Shown here: positions 6,284-9,462 of the stretch, piece after piece
How the letters are laid out: the number at the start of each line of letters is the position of its first letter
How positions within the stretch are numbered: position 1 is the stretch's first letter
Assembly (NCBI GenBank): GCA_035499715.1
Contig: DATJYF010000220.1
Location: forward strand, 1-9,462
Reading direction: 5' to 3'
Source: DASRHD01 sp035499715
GTDB taxonomy: Bacteria > Verrucomicrobiota > Verrucomicrobiia > Opitutales > Opitutaceae
Length of the DNA: 9,462 bases
Position numbers and translations under genes: made by a program
The notes under the pieces: generated by a model
What the model was told of the DNA's origin: nothing
Database searches by the model: none
What the model saw: the letters and a program-made list of their open reading frames with translations, nothing else

Positions 6284-9200
6284 ATGCGCTTTTACGCCGA
6301 CTTGCACATTCACTCGAAGTATTCCCGCGCCACCAGCGGCGATCTCGATTTTTTTCACCTCGCGCTCTGGGCGAAGAAAAAAGGCATCACCGTCGTCGGC
6401 ACGGGCGACTTCACCCATCCGGCCTGGATGGCGGCGATCAAGGACGAGCTCATTTCCGCCGAGCCCGGGCTTTTCCGCCTGCGCGACGATCTCGAGGCCG
6501 CGGTCAACGCCGAACTCGGCCCCTGTGCCGCCGCGGCCGCGCCCGTGCGCTTCCATCTCGAGGTCGAAATTTCCACCATCTACAAGCAGGGCGACAAGGT
6601 CCGCAAAGTCCACCACCTGCTCTACGCGCCCGACCTCGCCAGCGCCGAGCGCATGACTGCGCGCCTCGCCCGCATCGGCAATATCGCTTCCGACGGCCGG
6701 CCCATCCTCGGCCTCAACTCGCGCGACCTGCTGGAAATCTGCCTCGGCGCGGGCGAGCACTGCTATCTCATTCCGGCGCACATCTGGACGCCGTGGTTCT
6801 CCGTCTTCGGCTCGAAGTCCGGCTGCGACACGCTGGAGGAATGCTATGGTGATCTCGCGCCGCACATCTTCGCGCTCGAAACCGGACTCTCCTCCGATCC
6901 GCCGATGAACTGGCGCCTGTCGCAGCTCGACCGCTTCCGCCTCGTTTCCAACTCCGACGCGCACTCGCCCGGCAAGCTCGGCCGCGAGGCCTGCCGCTTC
7001 GATTGCGCCCTCGATTATTTCGCGATGAAACGCGCCCTCGAGACCGGCGACGGCTACCGCGGCACGGTCGAATTTTTCCCCGAGGAGGGCAAATATCACA
7101 TGGATGGCCATCGCGCCTGCGGTTTCCGCTGCGAACCGGAGGAATCGCGCCGTCTCGGCAACCAATGCCCCCTCTGCGGCCAGCCGCTTACCATTGGCGT
7201 GCTCAACCGCATCAGCGAGCTCGCCGACCGCAGCGAGGGGCGGCCGCCGCCCGGCGCCGCGTCGTTTTCCAATTTCGTGCCGCTGCCGGAGGTGCTCGGC
7301 GAGCTCCACCGGACCGGTGCGGCCAGCAAGACCGTAGCCGCGACCTACGAGACGCTTCTCGCCCGCCTCGGCCCCGAACTCGCCATCCTCGGCGACACGC
7401 CCCTCGATGAAATTGGCAAGGTCGCGTCGCCATTGCTCGTCGAAGGGCTCCGCCGCATGCGAACGGGCGAGGTTGTCCGCGAAGGCGGCTACGACGGCGA
7501 GTACGGCGTCATCCGTCTCTTCCAGCCGGACGAATTGGAAAACACCAAGTCCATCAGCCTGTTGTTCGATCTGCCTGTGTCGGCAAAACCCGAAGCAAAA
7601 AAACGGAAGAAAAAATCAACCACGGAGAGCACAGAGGCCGCGGAGAAAGATATGGTGGCGGAATCGGCTGCCGAAATTGTTTCCGATCTCTCTGTGTCCT
7701 CCGTGCCCTCTGTGGTTCAATCGAAATTTCCGATCCTGGCCGGGCTCGATCCCGACCAGCGCGCCGCCGCGGAAATCGTCGCCGGTCCGTTGCTCATCGT
7801 CGCCGGACCCGGCACCGGCAAAACGCGCACGCTCACGCACCGGCTGGCGCACCTCATCGCCGATCACGGCGTCGCGCCGGAATCCTGCCTCGCCGTCACC
7901 TTCACCCGTCGCGCCGCCGGCGAAATGCGCGAACGGCTGGCGCGACTCCTGCCGGACGGTCGCGGCGCCGGCGTCCACGTGACAACCTTCCACGCGCTGG
8001 GCCTGACGATCTTGCGCGAGCAGGAGAAAAAGCTCGGGCTCGGCGCGCCGTTGCGCGTCGTCAACGAAAACGAACTGCTCGCGCTGGCGCGCGAAACCCG
8101 CGGCTTGGGCGTCGCCGAAGCGCGCAAGCTGGTCGCCGATCGCACCGCATGGCCGGAAAATTTTGTGCAAATGCTGCGCGCCCGCGGCCTCGCGACGTTT
8201 GACGATCTCATCGCGCTTGCCGCCGGACTGCTCGAAGCCGGGACCGAACTCGCCATTCGTTACGCCGCCCGCTGGCCGCATGTCTGCATCGACGAATACC
8301 AGGACCTCGATGCATGCCAGTACCGGCTGGTGCGCCTGCTCGCCCAGGGTGGGGCGAGCCTTTGCGCCATCGGCGATCCGGACCAGGCCATTTACGGCTT
8401 TCGCGGCACGGACGTGAAATTTTTCCAGCAGTTCCAGACTGACTGGCCGGCCTCCCGTGTGGTCTCGCTCACGCGCAATTACCGTTCCACGCGGCCGATC
8501 GTCGAGGCCGCGCTGCAAGCCGTCGCGCCCGGCACGCTCGTGCGCGAACGTATCCTGCGCGCGCAAAACGCCGGCACCGCGCGCGTGGCGCTGCGCGAAT
8601 GCGCCACCGAACGCGCCGAGGCGGAGTTCCTGGTCGCGACCGTCGAGCAGCTTGTCGGCGGCACCAGCCTTACGTCGTTCGACACCGGCCGGGCGAGCGG
8701 CGCGGCGGCCGCCCGCCATGCTTTTAATGATTTCGCCTTCCTCTATCGCACCGATGCGCAGACGCCGCCGCTGATCGAGGCGCTCACCCGCTCGGGTATT
8801 CCTTTCCAGAAGCGCGCCCACACGCCGCTGGCTGGGCACGCCGCCGTGCAGGCATTGCTGGCGCAGATGAAAACGCTGCCGCCGGACGCGCCGCTGGCGG
8901 AACGTCTCGCCTCCGCCGCCATTGCGCTTGCGAAAGCCGACAGCCCTGACGCCGACCTGCGCGCCATCACCGACGCACTTCGCCCGCTCGCCGAAAAGCA
9001 CGGCGCCAACCTTGATGCCTTCGCCAGCGAACTTGCCCTCGGTGTCGACGTGGACCTGCACGATCCGCGCGCCGAGCGCGTCTCACTGCTCACCCTGCAT
9101 GCGGCCAAGGGCCTCGAATTCCGCGTCGTGTTTCTCGTCGGCTGCGAAGACGGCCTGCTGCCGCATCGTTTCAGTTTCGACGGCGAAGTCGACATGGCGG

Positions 9201-9403
9201 AGGAGCGACGCCTGTTTTTCGTCGGCCTCACGCGCGCCCGCGAGCGGCTGTTTCTCACCCACGCCCGCCGGCGCCACTGGCAGGGCGGAGTGCGCGACCG
9301 CCGTCCCTCGCCGTTTCTGGCCGACATCCGCGAAGCCCTGCTCGACCGGCAGAAAGAGGAAGCCCCGTCCGCGCCCCGTCCGCGACAGATGGAATTTTTC
9401 TAA
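6284..9403 (+). CDS. EndoQ-type PHP endonuclease fused to UvrD/PcrA-like SF1 helicase
   Basis: A 1039-residue protein. The ATG at 6284 directly precedes the PHP motif; an upstream TTG adds 14 residues not expected in the family. Residues 1 to about 425 match the EndoQ/TIGR00375 family. PHP metal ligands appear as H8-x-H10, D42/H45, E93/E95, H110/H111, H166 and D225-A-H227. A four-Cys zinc site follows (C279, C283, C295, C298), leading into L-T-I-G-V-L-N-R. EndoQ nicks DNA 5' to deaminated bases and abasic sites. Residues of about 480-1033 are an SF1 helicase with all key motifs: Walker A G510-T-G-K513-T, motif II D670-E-Y-Q-D, motif III G697-D-P-D-Q with F706-R-G, motif IV R731-N-Y-R-S-T, motif V T937-L-H-A-A-K-G-L-E, and motif VI V980-G-L-T-R-A-R. 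At about 560 residues the helicase is shorter than UvrD (about 720), apparently in the 2B region. The linker contains K-K-R-K-K-K and residues 445-479, encoded by a palindromic repeat. The C-terminus is QMEFF, resembling a beta-clamp motif. The domain calls are strong; the joint repair role is inference. Confidence 0.93.
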   Translation: MRFYADLHIHSKYSRATSGDLDFFHLALWAKKKGITVVGTGDFTHPAWMAAIKDELISAEPGLFRLRDDLEAAVNAELGPCAAAAAPVRFHLEVEISTIYKQGDKVRKVHHLLYAPDLASAERMTARLARIGNIASDGRPILGLNSRDLLEICLGAGEHCYLIPAHIWTPWFSVFGSKSGCDTLEECYGDLAPHIFALETGLSSDPPMNWRLSQLDRFRLVSNSDAHSPGKLGREACRFDCALDYFAMKRALETGDGYRGTVEFFPEEGKYHMDGHRACGFRCEPEESRRLGNQCPLCGQPLTIGVLNRISELADRSEGRPPPGAASFSNFVPLPEVLGELHRTGAASKTVAATYETLLARLGPELAILGDTPLDEIGKVASPLLVEGLRRMRTGEVVREGGYDGEYGVIRLFQPDELENTKSISLLFDLPVSAKPEAKKRKKKSTTESTEAAEKDMVAESAAEIVSDLSVSSVPSVVQSKFPILAGLDPDQRAAAEIVAGPLLIVAGPGTGKTRTLTHRLAHLIADHGVAPESCLAVTFTRRAAGEMRERLARLLPDGRGAGVHVTTFHALGLTILREQEKKLGLGAPLRVVNENELLALARETRGLGVAEARKLVADRTAWPENFVQMLRARGLATFDDLIALAAGLLEAGTELAIRYAARWPHVCIDEYQDLDACQYRLVRLLAQGGASLCAIGDPDQAIYGFRGTDVKFFQQFQTDWPASRVVSLTRNYRSTRPIVEAALQAVAPGTLVRERILRAQNAGTARVALRECATERAEAEFLVATVEQLVGGTSLTSFDTGRASGAAAARHAFNDFAFLYRTDAQTPPLIEALTRSGIPFQKRAHTPLAGHAAVQALLAQMKTLPPDAPLAERLASAAIALAKADSPDADLRAITDALRPLAEKHGANLDAFASELALGVDVDLHDPRAERVSLLTLHAAKGLEFRVVFLVGCEDGLLPHRFSFDGEVDMAEERRLFFVGLTRARERLFLTHARRRHWQGGVRDRRPSPFLADIREALLDRQKEEAPSAPRPRQMEFF
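7618..7717. repeat. 100-bp palindromic repeat inserted in frame in the nuclease-helicase linker
   Basis: The ends are imperfect inverted repeats. The left arm (7618-7648) matches the reverse complement of the right arm (7687-7717) at 24 of 31 positions by hand count, with most differences being G/A transitions. A unique spacer of about 38 nt separates them. The arms carry runs of the form CACAGAG / CTCTGTG, a repeat type I recognise as scattered between genes in Verrucomicrobiota, Planctomycetota and similar genomes. Its usual translations are rich in T-T-E-x-T-E and S-V-S-S-V-P-S-V-V, and exactly such peptides appear here at residues 446-451 and about 469-478. The insertion keeps the reading frame and has no stop. 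It falls between two folded domains, where it should be tolerated. Confidence 0.82.
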
Positions 9404-9430
9404 ACTTGATCCTCATTCCAAGACCGTCCC

Positions 9431-9462
9431 ATGAACCGTGCTTTGCCGCCGGCCAAAACATG
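9431..9462 (+). CDS. Possible start of a further gene, truncated by the window edge
   Basis: An ATG lies 27 nt after the EndoQ-helicase stop and opens a frame (M-N-R-A-L-P-P-A-K-T) that runs off the right edge without a stop. The spacing fits a co-transcribed next gene, but only ten codons are visible and no ribosome binding site precedes it. The product cannot be named. Confidence 0.3.
   Translation, partial: MNRALPPAKT

Noticed and set aside
5775..6656. A + strand frame crossing yjbQ and the start of the EndoQ-helicase gene
   Set aside because: It overlaps two well-supported genes in other frames and its translation is compositionally biased, with no motif.
7589..7617. A-rich run before the palindromic repeat, considered as a slippage or frameshift site
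   Set aside because: The frame is continuous through it (encoding the Lys-rich K-K-R-K-K-K linker), both flanking domains are in the same frame, and no shifted product would make sense.
7616..9061. A 481-codon open frame on the minus strand antisense to the helicase
   Set aside because: Low-complexity translation with no recognisable motif, opposite a frame with a full set of helicase motifs. Its C-terminal part is simply the palindromic repeat read in reverse.

Overview
The window is GC-rich (well above 60% by eye), densely coded bacterial chromosome. The likely source is a member of the Planctomycetota-Verrucomicrobiota-Chlamydiota group, most plausibly a Verrucomicrobiota/Opitutae-like bacterium. 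This rests on the mix of genes: a polysaccharide lyase, secreted proteins with propeller plus phosphoesterase architecture, and a PHP-UvrD fusion. It also rests on a palindromic repeat of a kind I associate with such genomes, and on start sites that lack Shine-Dalgarno sequences. The lineage call is inference; I saw no rRNA, tRNA or phylogenetic marker gene.

Layout, left to right. (1) The 3' part of a secreted-type polysaccharide lyase (heparinase I/glucuronan lyase-like fold) runs off the left edge on the + strand. (2) Three minus-strand genes follow, read right to left: a DsbA-fold thioredoxin-like protein with an S-x-W-C active-site motif (2448-3104), then two tandem paralogous exported proteins of unknown function (1512-2360 and 692-1474). 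The last two are 37 nt apart and probably co-transcribed. (3) Divergent from these is a large exported protein, a beta-propeller fused to a PF04185-type phosphoesterase (3259-5778). (4) It converges on a small minus-strand gene of the YjbQ/UPF0047 family (5802-6221). (5) Divergent from yjbQ, after 62 nt, is a 1039-residue protein (6284-9403). It joins an endonuclease Q (EndoQ)-type PHP nuclease to a complete superfamily-1 UvrD/PcrA-like helicase. (6) A possible next gene begins at 9431 and leaves the window.

The most interesting locus is the EndoQ-helicase fusion. It combines a nuclease family that nicks 5' to deaminated bases with an unwinding motor, and it ends in a pentapeptide (QMEFF) that looks like a sliding-clamp binding motif. 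Together these suggest a one-polypeptide excision-repair machine. The linker between nuclease and helicase is largely encoded by a 100-bp palindromic repeat that has been inserted in frame and domesticated as protein sequence. The other genes look like envelope or periplasmic functions and housekeeping, with no evident shared pathway. No mobile-element genes, CRISPR arrays or RNA genes were seen, and no gene-free stretch exceeds about 155 nt.
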